Assembly: GCA_021772015.1 (NCBI GenBank)
Contig: JAETNS010000015.1
Span: forward strand, 1-59,125
Direction of reading: 5' to 3'
Origin: Prevotellaceae bacterium
Lineage (GTDB): Bacteria; Bacteroidota; Bacteroidia; Bacteroidales; Muribaculaceae
DNA length: 59,125 nucleotides
Under the pieces are notes generated by a model. It was given only the letters and a program-made list of their open reading frames with translations. It was not told where the DNA came from and did no database searches. This document shows, in pieces, positions 25,107 to 34,314 of the stretch (position 1 is the first letter of the stretch; each line of letters opens with the position of its first letter). The translations under genes were made by a program, and so were the position numbers.

Positions 25107-25985
25107 ATGAAAGCATTCGTGTTTCCCGGCCAGGGCGCGCAGTTTGTAGGTATGGGCAAAGACCTGTACGAGCAGAGCGCCGAAGCCAAGGAGCTGTTTG
25201 AGAAAGCCAATGATATCCTGGGCTTCCGTATCACAGATCTCATGTTTGACGGCACTGAAGAGGATCTCAAGCAGACTAAGGTGACCCAGCCCGCCGTGTT
25301 CCTCCATTCGGTCATCCTTTCAAAAGTGATCGGTGATGAGTTCAAGCCCGAAATGGTTGCCGGGCATTCGCTTGGCGAGTTCTCTGCGCTTACCGCCGCC
25401 GGCGCGCTCAGCTTCGAGGATGGCCTTAAGCTGGTCAGCGCCCGTGCGAAAGCGATGCAGAAAGCCTGCGAGGCAAAACCCTCCACAATGGCTGCCATAA
25501 TCGCTTTGTCCGACGAGAAAGTCGAGGAAATCTGTCAGGGAATCGACGGAGTTGTTGTTGCCGCCAATTACAACTGCCCCGGGCAAATCGTTATCTCCGG
25601 TGAGATTGAGGCCGTAAACGCCGCCTGCGAGGCTGCCAAAGCTGCAGGTGCCAAACGCGCGCTCCCCCTGAAGGTCGGTGGTGCTTTCCACTCCCCGTTG
25701 ATGGAGCCTGCCCGCCAGGAGCTTGCCGAGGCTATTGCCGCCACGGAGTTCCACACTCCGATATGTCCTGTCTACCAGAATGTTGACGCGTCGGCTCATA
25801 CTGATGCCGCCGAGATCAAGGAAAACCTCATAGCTCAGCTGACCGCTCCCGTGCGCTGGACTCAGACTGTGGCAAACATGATTGCCGACGGAGCCACTGA
25901 ATTTGTAGAGCTTGGTCCCGGCAAAGTGCTGCAAGGTCTTGTCAGCAAAGTCAGCCGCGATGTAGCCGTGTCAGGCCGCCAGTAA
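25107..25985 (+). CDS. fabD: Malonyl-CoA:ACP transacylase
   Basis: 292 residues, full family length. FVFPGQGAQ at the start, nucleophile S88 in GHSLGEFSAL and H195 in GGAFHSPLM form the catalytic pair. It loads malonate onto acyl carrier protein for fatty acid synthesis. Here it is not clustered with acpP-fabF, which lie 24.5 kb away. Single-gene transcript: own promoter upstream and a strong terminator 36 bases downstream. Confidence 0.97.
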   Translation: MKAFVFPGQGAQFVGMGKDLYEQSAEAKELFEKANDILGFRITDLMFDGTEEDLKQTKVTQPAVFLHSVILSKVIGDEFKPEMVAGHSLGEFSALTAAGALSFEDGLKLVSARAKAMQKACEAKPSTMAAIIALSDEKVEEICQGIDGVVVAANYNCPGQIVISGEIEAVNAACEAAKAAGAKRALPLKVGGAFHSPLMEPARQELAEAIAATEFHTPICPVYQNVDASAHTDAAEIKENLIAQLTAPVRWTQTVANMIADGATEFVELGPGKVLQGLVSKVSRDVAVSGRQ

Positions 25986-26009
25986 TCCGACATAGCCTAA
26001 CACATACCA

Positions 26010-26066
26010 TAACTTTGCGATAAAAATCCCGGAGAGCCGTGTGAAAAACGGTTTTTCGGGATTTTT
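26010..26066 (+). terminator. fabD terminator, preceded by a -7-like box
   Basis: AAAAATCCCG (26022-26031) pairs with CGGGATTTTT (26057-26066), with an inner CCGT/ACGG stem. A perfect TAACTTTGC lies at 26010-26018 just ahead of it, without a -33 element. 26067-26150 holds two copies of GAGTGATGG (26101-26118) and no gene. Confidence 0.75.
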
Positions 26067-26150
26067 GATAATGGGAGGAGCGGAGTTACGGGAAGACCGG
26101 GAGTGATGGGAGTGATGGGAGTTTGGGGAATTGTGGAGTAAGAGGGACGA

Positions 26151-26381
26151 TCAGTCGCAATGGGAGGAAAGCAACGTCCGGGCGCGGGCGGCGTATGCCT
26201 GAGGCACAACCAGCCGGAGAGGAGTCCAGGTGTCAGTCATCGGAAGTACCGACGCTATTGTCTGGTTTGTGACTTCACATGGGATACCGTTGTTGCGCAG
26301 CATTCCCGCTGCAATCTCGGCGGCTTGTATTGTCGGGAAATCTCCTACGACAGTTGTCTGGGAATCTCTGTAACTGTTCAT
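26151..26381 (-). CDS. DUF2007-type small protein
   Basis: 76 residues from the ATG at 26379-26381 (MNSYRDSQTTVVGDFPTIQ); the open frame extends further upstream but only this part has the family pattern: a ferredoxin-like fold with TIQAAEIAAGMLRNNGIPCEV and LRLVVPQAYAARARTLL. DUF2007 proteins are often called putative signal-transducing proteins and may bind small ligands or nucleotides; the function is unknown. It is divergent from lptD and has its own -7 box. Confidence 0.8.
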   Translation of the reverse strand: MNSYRDSQTTVVGDFPTIQAAEIAAGMLRNNGIPCEVTNQTIASVLPMTDTWTPLRLVVPQAYAARARTLLSSHCD

Positions 26382-26397
26382 GGCAATTTTTTTAGTT

Positions 26398-26406
26398 GCA
26401 AATATA
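26398..26406 (-). promoter_or_regulatory. -7 box of the DUF2007 gene
   Basis: Minus strand TATATTTGC, 16 bases ahead of the ATG. Confidence 0.5.
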
Positions 26407-26491
26407 CTCCAATAAACACTAATGAGAGGCGGTTTTGCGTCAGAATATGAAAAAAAACGTTTACGGGATATCCCAATTAGAGGGAAAATAG

Positions 26492-26499
26492 TAACTTTG
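26492..26499 (+). promoter_or_regulatory. -7 box of lptD
   Basis: TAACTTTG about 42 bases ahead of the TTG start at 26541. This places the transcript start near 26505 and rules out starts upstream of it. Confidence 0.5.
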
Positions 26500-26540
26500 T
26501 GGTGCCATAATGCATTGTCACTTGTCTCTGGCACCCCAAA

Positions 26541-29462
26541 TTGAAACGATTTCAATTCTATATAATCTTCCTTTTGATGGCGTTCTTCGTCGCGGCCAAT
26601 CTGCTTTCCCGCGACGGGGAGGGTTCGCTGCGTGCCGTCAGCCGGCATCCTGACAGAGATTCCGTCGTGTCATCGCCGGCTCAGGAGGATGAATTAGTGG
26701 CCGGAACCGCCGGCGAGATGGGAATTGTCGGTGACAGCGCGAGGATGCTCCTTGCCGACAGTTTGTCGGAGGCGATGCCCGACAGTCTGCTGACGATGTC
26801 GGCCGACTCCTTGGGAGTCAGGGGTGATACCGTCGCGCGGAAAAGATCCTCATTCGGCGTGGACTCGACATTCTTCACTGTCCGTGACTCAGTTAAAGGA
26901 TCCCGCATCAGGCGTAACAAGGCCGATCTCGACAACCAGGTGGTGTTCTCCTCGAAAGACTCCATGATAATGGTCGGGCGCGAGATGACCTACATGTATG
27001 GCGACGGTCAGATCGACTACGGCGACCTGAAGCTGACAGCCGAGGATATCGAGCTTGACATGGGCAAATCGGAGGTCTACGCCGTAGGTGTGGAGGACTC
27101 GTTGGGTGAGGTGATAGGTTCTCCTGTGTTCGAGGAGGCAGGCACCTCCTATGAGTCGGCCACGATGAGATACAATTTCAAGAGCAAGCGCGGGTATATC
27201 ACCAATGTGATCACCCAGCAGGGAGAAGGTTTCCTGACCGGAGGAACGACCAAGAAGACCGACGGAGAGGATTTCTATGTCGAGAACGGACGTTACACCA
27301 CCTGCGACGACCATGAATGCCCCCACTTCTACCTCCAGCTGACCCGCGCCAAAGTGCGCCCGAAGAAAAACATCGTGACCGGCCCTGCCTATATGGTGCT
27401 TGCCGGATTGCCATTGCCGTTGGCTGTCCCGTTCGGTTATTTCCCGTTCAGCGACAAGTACGCTTCAGGTGTCATCGTCCCGACTTTCGGCGACGACTAC
27501 AATCGTGGATTCTATCTGAGCGACGGCGGCTATTACTTTGCCATCAATGATTACATAGATCTTGCGTTGACCGGCGAAATCTACACCAAAGGCTCCTGGG
27601 GGCTTTCCGCCCAGTCGACTTACGCCAAACGTTACAAGTTCAACGGACGTTTCAATGTCAATTACCTCAAGACGATCAACGGAGAGAAAGGTGATCCCGA
27701 CTATTCCACCGGAACCAACTTCCAGGTGTTGTGGAGCCATTCCCAGGATGCCAAAGCCAATCCCAACATGACATTGTCAGCCTCGGTCAACTTCACCACT
27801 TCCGGTTACTCGCGAAGCAGCGTCAACTCTTATTACTCCAACGCTTTCACCGAGAACACCAAAAGCTCGACGGTAAACATGACCTACCGCTTCCCCAACT
27901 CGAAGTGGCAGCTGTCGACATCGCTTAATGTCTCCCAGCGAACCCAGGACTCCACCCTGGCTATCTCTTTTCCCAACATAAATGTATCCATGTCGCAGAT
28001 GTATCCTTTTAAACGCAAGAAGGCTGTCGGCGACGAAAAGTGGTATGAGAAGATACGCATTTCTTATTCCGGGCAGCTCCAGAACTCCCTTACTGCCAAA
28101 CAGGATGAGTTCTTCAAGAAGTCGCTGATAAAGGACTGGCGTAACGGCATGAAGCACAATGTGCCGATTTCCGCCACTTTCAATCTCTTCAAGTATTTCA
28201 ACCTCACCCCGTCGATCAACGTGACCGACAGGATGTACACCTCCAAGATACGCCGCGACTGGGATCCCGCCAAGTCTGCCGAGATAACAGACACGACTTA
28301 CAGTTTCTACAATGTCTGGGATTTCACCTCCTCCGTGTCGCTCGACACCAAGATATACGGCTTCTTCCAGCCCCTTCCGTTCCTCGGCGACAAGATAAAG
28401 ATGATCCGCCATGTCCTGACCCCGACCATATCTTTCTCTTATGCCCCCGACTTCTCTTCACCTTGGTTCGGATATTACGGACAGTATTCCTACATCGATC
28501 CCAACGGTCAGCAGCAGAGCCGCAAATACTCGCTGTTTCCCAACTCCCTCTATGGTGTTCCCGGACAGGGAGAGACAGGCTCGGTGTCGGTCTCGCTGTC
28601 AAACAACCTGGAGATGAAGGTCAAGACCAACGACTCTATCGGGGAGAAGAAGGTGTCGCTGATCGAGAATTTCACCATCTCACAAAGTTACAACTTCGCC
28701 GCCGACTCCCTGAACTGGAGCAACTTAAACACCTCCATACTGCTGCGCCTTACCAAGCAGTTCAATCTCAACCTGAACGCCACTTGGGATGTCTATACCT
28801 ACGCCCTCAACTCGGCCGGAAATCCTGTCAGGGTCAATATCCCGCGCTGGAAAGCGGGGAAAGGCTGGGGAAGGCTTTCATCGACAGGTACATCATTCTC
28901 GTACACCTTCAACAACGACACATTCAAGCGTGGTGACAAGAAGGATCCCTCGAAAGCAGGAGGGAACAGCAATGGAGGCACTGACGACAACGGCGACTCC
29001 TCGTTTGACAACGTCGGCACCGATGGCGGGCGACCACGAAGCCCCCGCGAGGGATCCGGCGATGACGGCCTCGAACTCGACGAGGACGGCTATGTACCGT
29101 GGAGTGTCCCCTGGAGCCTCACACTGAATTATTCCATCAATTACTCGTATGGGGATTTCAATTACGAGAAGATGGAATACAATGGAAAAATAACACAGAA
29201 TCTAAGTCTCTCGGGCAATATACGTCCGACCAAAAACTGGGAAATCTCGGCAACAGCTTCGTATGATTTTCAGCAGCACAAGCTCGCCTACATGAACCTC
29301 AATGTGGCGCGTGACCTGCATTGTTTTACAATGAGGGCCTCCATAATACCAGTTGGCCCTTACAAGAGCTATAACTTCCATATCTCCGTGAAGTCGTCAT
29401 TGCTCTCTGACCTCAAGTATGATAAACGATCCTCTCAATCCAATGGTGTCCGTTGGTATTGA
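26541..29462 (+). CDS. lptD: LPS-assembly outer membrane protein LptD
   Basis: 973 residues. The start is TTG at 26541, because it supplies the signal peptide (KRFQFYIIFLLMAFFVA); the upstream ATG at 26510 is out of frame and the next in-frame ATG would cut the signal. An OstA/LptA-like N-domain (about 130-240, MTYMYGDGQIDYGDLKLTAEDIELD pattern) precedes a large beta-barrel with alternating aromatic strands. LPLPLAVPFGYFPFSDKYASG is typical of Bacteroidota LptD. A Gly/Asp-rich loop (about 805-855) is probably surface-exposed. It inserts lipopolysaccharide into the outer leaflet with LptE. Rare TTG start may limit its amount. The next gene begins 34 bases downstream. Confidence 0.93.
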   Translation: MKRFQFYIIFLLMAFFVAANLLSRDGEGSLRAVSRHPDRDSVVSSPAQEDELVAGTAGEMGIVGDSARMLLADSLSEAMPDSLLTMSADSLGVRGDTVARKRSSFGVDSTFFTVRDSVKGSRIRRNKADLDNQVVFSSKDSMIMVGREMTYMYGDGQIDYGDLKLTAEDIELDMGKSEVYAVGVEDSLGEVIGSPVFEEAGTSYESATMRYNFKSKRGYITNVITQQGEGFLTGGTTKKTDGEDFYVENGRYTTCDDHECPHFYLQLTRAKVRPKKNIVTGPAYMVLAGLPLPLAVPFGYFPFSDKYASGVIVPTFGDDYNRGFYLSDGGYYFAINDYIDLALTGEIYTKGSWGLSAQSTYAKRYKFNGRFNVNYLKTINGEKGDPDYSTGTNFQVLWSHSQDAKANPNMTLSASVNFTTSGYSRSSVNSYYSNAFTENTKSSTVNMTYRFPNSKWQLSTSLNVSQRTQDSTLAISFPNINVSMSQMYPFKRKKAVGDEKWYEKIRISYSGQLQNSLTAKQDEFFKKSLIKDWRNGMKHNVPISATFNLFKYFNLTPSINVTDRMYTSKIRRDWDPAKSAEITDTTYSFYNVWDFTSSVSLDTKIYGFFQPLPFLGDKIKMIRHVLTPTISFSYAPDFSSPWFGYYGQYSYIDPNGQQQSRKYSLFPNSLYGVPGQGETGSVSVSLSNNLEMKVKTNDSIGEKKVSLIENFTISQSYNFAADSLNWSNLNTSILLRLTKQFNLNLNATWDVYTYALNSAGNPVRVNIPRWKAGKGWGRLSSTGTSFSYTFNNDTFKRGDKKDPSKAGGNSNGGTDDNGDSSFDNVGTDGGRPRSPREGSGDDGLELDEDGYVPWSVPWSLTLNYSINYSYGDFNYEKMEYNGKITQNLSLSGNIRPTKNWEISATASYDFQQHKLAYMNLNVARDLHCFTMRASIIPVGPYKSYNFHISVKSSLLSDLKYDKRSSQSNGVRWY

Positions 29463-29496
29463 TAACACTAATCATTTTTCAAAACAATAACAACAG

Positions 29497-32400
29497 ATGA
29501 AGAAAAGTAATTCGCTGCTACTGGCTGCGTTGCTTGCAGCCACGACTGCTCTCTCCTCAACCGGAGCACCGTTGTCGCGCGTGCAATCCCGGCTGTTGGC
29601 CGGCTCTGCGTATGAGCCGGTACAACCGGCGACCGGGAAGACTTCCGTTCTTCCGAAGATGAAGACCGCCTCGACATTGCCCGTCACGGGCATAAGGCGG
29701 GTCCTCTCACCAACTGATCTTAAACGAAACCTCGCTTTGCGTTCGGCCACGTCCGCTTCCCGATCGATTGCCGAGGATGTCGATCTGCGCGGTTGCGTGC
29801 TTTATCCTAACTCCATGCTGGGATTCTATACTCTCCCCAAGACCGATGGGGGAGAATTCATCCCTTATGGCACCACTGACCTTGTGGCTGTGATAAACGG
29901 AGGAGGGTATGACGACGGAGAGGGGTTGTATCATGGTGTTTTCTATCAGACATCTTCGTCGGGAAACATCGCTGTGGCCACCGTATACCATCTTGATTCC
30001 CGTTCACTCGACATTGTAAGCACAACCGACCTGGCTGACGGCTCGCTGATTGCCGATGATGTGGCGATGGATCCTGTTACCGGCGAGGTCTATGGTTGTT
30101 ATCTCACTGAAGAGGGGCGTTGCTGGGGAAAAGGGGATTATCAGGCCGGTACCCGCAGGGAGATACGCCAACTCCAGCAGCATGAGTGGCTTGCCGGCGT
30201 AGGCTGTGATGACAAAGGACAGTTTTATGGCGTTACCATAATGGGTGATTTTGTCAGGATCGACAAACAGACCGGAGAATACCAGACGGTATCCCAGGCC
30301 GGTGTGCCTTATGAATATATGGCCGGAGGCTGTGTTGACACAACCCACGGCAAATTTCTGGTGTCGTATAACACTTCCGCCGCTGGAGGCGGCATATACG
30401 AGATCGATCTCTCCACAGGAACTGCTTCCCGTGCCGTTGACTTCCAGAAGGATGTCGTTGCGGTAGGTCTATATGTCGGGGCTGCTCCGGTTGACGAGAA
30501 GACTCCGGCTGCTCCCTCTCTGACAGTCTCAGCTCCGCAGGGATCGATGAATGTGAGCTACTCGATAGAGATGCCCGCCACATTGCGTGACGGTACTCCG
30601 GTCAAGGGTTCTCTTGATTATGCTCTATGGGTAGACGGCGAGGTGAAGGCCGAAGGCTCTGCTGATGCCGGGACTACCGTGTCTGGAGAACTTCCCCTCT
30701 CTAAGGCCGGCATGACAGACTTTGTGGCTCAGGTGTCGAATGCCGCCGGCAAGTCGCCACGCGCCCATCAGTCTTTGTTTGTCGGGAATGGACTACCCTC
30801 GATGCCTCAGAATGTGGTGGCTTCCTGGGCCGATGGCCGGATGAAGATCACATGGGACGCAGTGACCGGCTCGGCGGATGGAGGATATATAGACCCGGCC
30901 GCTGTGACATACTCTGTATTCAACGGTTCGACACTTGTCGCCCGGAATATTTCCGCCACAGAATATCAGTTTGCATTCCCGACTCCAGAGGAGCGCAGCT
31001 CATATACGTTCTTCGTTTCAGCAAGTTATGACGGCAAGGTTTCCGGAATGGGCACATCCAATGTAATATGGGTGGGAGCTTATCCGGTGCCTTTCGAGAC
31101 AGTCTTCAATTCAAAGACAATATTCAACGATCTCGGCTACACGATCCTTGATGGAAATGGAGACGGTCATCAATGGACTATCCGCGGTCTTAACAACGGG
31201 GCGATGCTGTCAAGCGGGGAGACTACTCCTTGTGATGACTGGATGATAACCCCCTCGCTGAAGTTCGAGGCCGGTAAGGTATATCCTTTCTCGATGATTG
31301 TCCATGCCGAGAGCGACAGGTATGTCGAACGTGTGGAGGTCAAGGCAGGCCAGGGCCTGACTGCCGCCGATATGTCCCAGACAGTCATTCCTCCGACAGA
31401 GGTGACAGCCTTGGTTGACGCTCCTGCCACTCTCTCCGGATTTATCGTACCATCGGCTACCGGCGAATGGAATGTCGGTGTGCATGGAATTTCAGATCCG
31501 ATGACTTTCTGGCTGACAGTCGTGTCTCTCGAGATCAGCGAAGGGGTGGATGCCTCCGCCCCGGATGCCGTGACAGAGTTGAGACTTGTCCCTGATCCGT
31601 CAGGGCTCCCGGCTTTGTCGGGCAGCTTCAGGCTCCCGACACTCGATGTGGCCGGGCGGCAGCTTTCTGGCACAGTATCCGTCGAGGTGAAATGTGGTGA
31701 TCGGATTGTCGGAAATCTTTCCGGAGCTGTGGGATCGGTAGTGAATTTCGCAGACAATCTCCCCGGCAAAGGCACTTACAAATACACTGTGACCACCTCA
31801 GTCGGACAGACCCGTGGTGTGCCTGTTTCGTCATCCGTGTTCGTTGGCCCTTATCCGGCTGCCGCCCCCGTTTCCGCGTCTGTGTGTGAGAGTAATGAGG
31901 ATGGCCGCGTGACTGTCTCATGGGAGCCCGTGGCAGCTGATGTCAACGGCAATCCGATTGATCCGGCCAATGTGTCATATATGGTCTACACCATCGAGGT
32001 GGATGAGAACCTGTTCAAGCATCTTACCCCGATAGCGGATGAGAACTTCACTGGAGAGTTTGCTTCTTTCATGGCATTGGAGGATGTGTCCAAACAGAGC
32101 TTAGTCCAGTATGCCGTAAAGGCCTTCAACCGCGACGCGGAGTCTGAAGAGTTCGCCACAACCAACATGATACCGGTCGGGAAAGGTTATGATATGCCGA
32201 TCGTTTATTCAGGAAGCGCCGAGATTAAATACCAGCTCTTGTCGATGAGTTCCCAGGGCCGTGGCTTCTGGGACATCTACAGCCCCGAAAATCTTGAGGA
32301 CGCGCCCGAGCCTGTCGCCTCGTTTGACTATTTCGGATGCTATGCCGGATCTGCCGAGGCTTATGGCGATCTTTCCACCGGAAAAATAGATCTGACTTCT

Positions 32401-34029
32401 GCTCTCCATCCCGAACTGTCTTATTACACCTATTGTCTGAATGACGGGGACAAGAACTTTGTCGAAGCGTTTGTCATTGCGGATGGCGAGACAACCCGTC
32501 TGGGACGCGCGTTGCATGAGGAGATGAAAGTCGGCAAGTGGACCAAGGTCCGTTATGACCTGTCGGCATACCGGGGAAAGAATATCCAGGTGATGATCCG
32601 TGCCGTCGCCAAGACCCAGGCATATACATTTGTCGACGAGATAACAGTCAAGGAGACCCCCGACAAGGATCTCGCGGCTGTCGGAATCTCTGCGCCCGCC
32701 GAGGTCAAGACCGGTGAGAAATTCAACATATCGGTAACCGTGGCCAACTATGGTTACGAGAATGCCGGGGCTTTTGATGTCAACCTCTACCGTGACGGCG
32801 ATATCGTCGCCACCCGCAATGTCGCTTCACTTGATGTCGATGCGGAGATATCAGTCGACTTCGAGGAGGTGTTGTCATTGTTTGATGCCGGCAATGAAGC
32901 GTCTTATTCCGCGGAAGTGCTCCTCGATGGCGACAAGGACTCCTCGAATGACGCGACCGTTGAGATTACTGTCAGTCGTCCTGTGTCGGCATTGCCTGCC
33001 GTGAAGGACCTCTCCGGGGAGAGAACCGCCGGAGGAAACAAGCTGACATGGACCCCCTATGGGCCGGAAGAACTTGAGGGTGTGGAGATGACCGAAGACT
33101 TTGAGAACGCGACTCCCTGGACCGGTGGTTTCGGTGGATGGACATTCCTCGATGTAGATCAGAAGCCCGTCAGCACAGCCGGCATATTCTCGATCAAGTT
33201 CCCCAACATCGTGTCGGGTGTGACCACCTCCTCATTCTTCGTGTACAACCGTCAGGAGTCAGCTCCCGGCAACAATTCCATGGCCGGCAACAGCGGGGAG
33301 CAATATCTCGTGGCCCTCTACAATGCCGACCGTCAGACCAACGACGATTGGGCGATCTCACCACGCCTGACCGGCAATGCTCAGACCATTTCTTTCTATG
33401 CCAAGAGCTTCCGGGCTTCATCCCCCGAGTCGATCGAAGTGCTCTACACTACCGAGGATTCCCTTGATCCCGATGACTACGAAATGATTGACAGCGAAGA
33501 GGCCATCCCCGACGAATGGACCCGTTATGAGGTCGAGCTTCCTGCGGGAGCCCTCCATTTCGCCATACGTTATGTCTCGACCGACACATACTTTGTGATG
33601 ATCGATGACGTTACCTTCACCCCCGATCCTTACCTCTCGCTTCCGACCCTGATCGGCTACGACGTGTATAGAGACGGCGTGAAGATAAACGAGGCTCCTG
33701 TCACAACCGGCGAATATCTCGACACGGATGCCGACGGTTCGGCCCATACCTATCATGTGGTGGCCAAGTTTGCCGAAGGAGAATCCGAGGCATCCAATGC
33801 CGTCGTGATCAGCCAGTCGGGAATTGACGCTGTGTCAGTCGCAAACCTTAAGATCGCTGTCGACGGACACGATATCGTTGTCACCGGAGCTGCTGACGCT
33901 ATGGTTTCCATCGTGGCAGTCGATGGCAGAGTGCTTCACCGTGCCTGCGGCGATCTGCGCCTTACTGTCACTCCTGCCGTCTACATTATCTCTGTCGCCA
34001 ACCGCGCCGTCAAGGTGATCGTGAAGTAA
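29497..34029 (+). CDS. Giant secreted choice-of-anchor-J/adhesin-like protein, paralogue 2
   Basis: 1510 residues, same plan as the protein at 18979: a signal peptide (MKKSNSLLLAALLAATTALS), a propeptide with LRSATSAS, and a propeller-like part (KGQFYGVTIMGDFVRIDKQTG pattern). Then follow Fn3-like repeats, a first jelly-roll domain (about 540-680, DDWMITPSLKFEAGKVY), a CARDB-like domain (about 1060-1160, DLAAVGISAPAEVKTG), a second jelly-roll (about 1190-1380, DDWAISPRLTGNAQT) and a sorting-type tail (YDVYRDGVKINEAP.. AVKVIVK). It starts only 34 bases after lptD with no visible promoter or terminator between, so it may be co-transcribed with lptD. Surface adhesin or binding role is inferred. 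Confidence 0.88.
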   Translation: MKKSNSLLLAALLAATTALSSTGAPLSRVQSRLLAGSAYEPVQPATGKTSVLPKMKTASTLPVTGIRRVLSPTDLKRNLALRSATSASRSIAEDVDLRGCVLYPNSMLGFYTLPKTDGGEFIPYGTTDLVAVINGGGYDDGEGLYHGVFYQTSSSGNIAVATVYHLDSRSLDIVSTTDLADGSLIADDVAMDPVTGEVYGCYLTEEGRCWGKGDYQAGTRREIRQLQQHEWLAGVGCDDKGQFYGVTIMGDFVRIDKQTGEYQTVSQAGVPYEYMAGGCVDTTHGKFLVSYNTSAAGGGIYEIDLSTGTASRAVDFQKDVVAVGLYVGAAPVDEKTPAAPSLTVSAPQGSMNVSYSIEMPATLRDGTPVKGSLDYALWVDGEVKAEGSADAGTTVSGELPLSKAGMTDFVAQVSNAAGKSPRAHQSLFVGNGLPSMPQNVVASWADGRMKITWDAVTGSADGGYIDPAAVTYSVFNGSTLVARNISATEYQFAFPTPEERSSYTFFVSASYDGKVSGMGTSNVIWVGAYPVPFETVFNSKTIFNDLGYTILDGNGDGHQWTIRGLNNGAMLSSGETTPCDDWMITPSLKFEAGKVYPFSMIVHAESDRYVERVEVKAGQGLTAADMSQTVIPPTEVTALVDAPATLSGFIVPSATGEWNVGVHGISDPMTFWLTVVSLEISEGVDASAPDAVTELRLVPDPSGLPALSGSFRLPTLDVAGRQLSGTVSVEVKCGDRIVGNLSGAVGSVVNFADNLPGKGTYKYTVTTSVGQTRGVPVSSSVFVGPYPAAAPVSASVCESNEDGRVTVSWEPVAADVNGNPIDPANVSYMVYTIEVDENLFKHLTPIADENFTGEFASFMALEDVSKQSLVQYAVKAFNRDAESEEFATTNMIPVGKGYDMPIVYSGSAEIKYQLLSMSSQGRGFWDIYSPENLEDAPEPVASFDYFGCYAGSAEAYGDLSTGKIDLTSALHPELSYYTYCLNDGDKNFVEAFVIADGETTRLGRALHEEMKVGKWTKVRYDLSAYRGKNIQVMIRAVAKTQAYTFVDEITVKETPDKDLAAVGISAPAEVKTGEKFNISVTVANYGYENAGAFDVNLYRDGDIVATRNVASLDVDAEISVDFEEVLSLFDAGNEASYSAEVLLDGDKDSSNDATVEITVSRPVSALPAVKDLSGERTAGGNKLTWTPYGPEELEGVEMTEDFENATPWTGGFGGWTFLDVDQKPVSTAGIFSIKFPNIVSGVTTSSFFVYNRQESAPGNNSMAGNSGEQYLVALYNADRQTNDDWAISPRLTGNAQTISFYAKSFRASSPESIEVLYTTEDSLDPDDYEMIDSEEAIPDEWTRYEVELPAGALHFAIRYVSTDTYFVMIDDVTFTPDPYLSLPTLIGYDVYRDGVKINEAPVTTGEYLDTDADGSAHTYHVVAKFAEGESEASNAVVISQSGIDAVSVANLKIAVDGHDIVVTGAADAMVSIVAVDGRVLHRACGDLRLTVTPAVYIISVANRAVKVIVK

Positions 34030-34094
34030 TCCCTTGACGTTGTGTGATTGAAAGGCTGAAATTTTAATTAGTCGCGACAGCATATATCATTTAT

Positions 34095-34140
34095 AATTCC
34101 GGCAAAAATCGGATCTCTTCCGCCGATTTTTGCCGGAATT
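34095..34140 (+). terminator. Perfect 18-bp stem terminator
   Basis: AATTCCGGCAAAAATCGG (34095-34112) pairs without mismatch with 34123-34140. It ends the lptD/secreted-protein transcript. Confidence 0.8.
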
Positions 34141-34177
34141 TATGTTGTTAACATGATTTAACCATTTGAAAGCCATG

Positions 34178-34232
34178 AATTAAACATGGATGTTTAATTT
34201 TGCAAAACAAATCAAATAATTGTTTAAACAAT
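34178..34232. promoter_or_regulatory. Promoter with two palindromes (candidate operators)
   Basis: The -7 box TAATTTTGC (34195-34203) overlaps a perfect dyad AATTAAACAT-GG-ATGTTTAATT (34178-34199). A second perfect palindrome ATTGTTTAAACAAT lies at 34219-34232, in the leader. Both contain TTTAA half-sites. It precedes the small secreted protein gene at 34315. Confidence 0.6.
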
Positions 34233-34314
34233 AGCTGGTCAATTAAATTCGCATCTTTTGCGAGGTAATGATTGATGTCTCGCCATATTGGCAGCGACAA
34301 TGTTTTGTACAGGT

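Noticed and set aside
26101-26122. GAGTGATGG tandem repeats as a regulatory array
   Set aside because: Only two copies and a partial one, in a gap after a terminator; too little to support a function.
25997-26209. 70-codon minus-strand frame after fabD
   Set aside because: Proline/threonine low-complexity product of the GAGTGATGG repeats and terminator, overlapping the DUF2007 gene.
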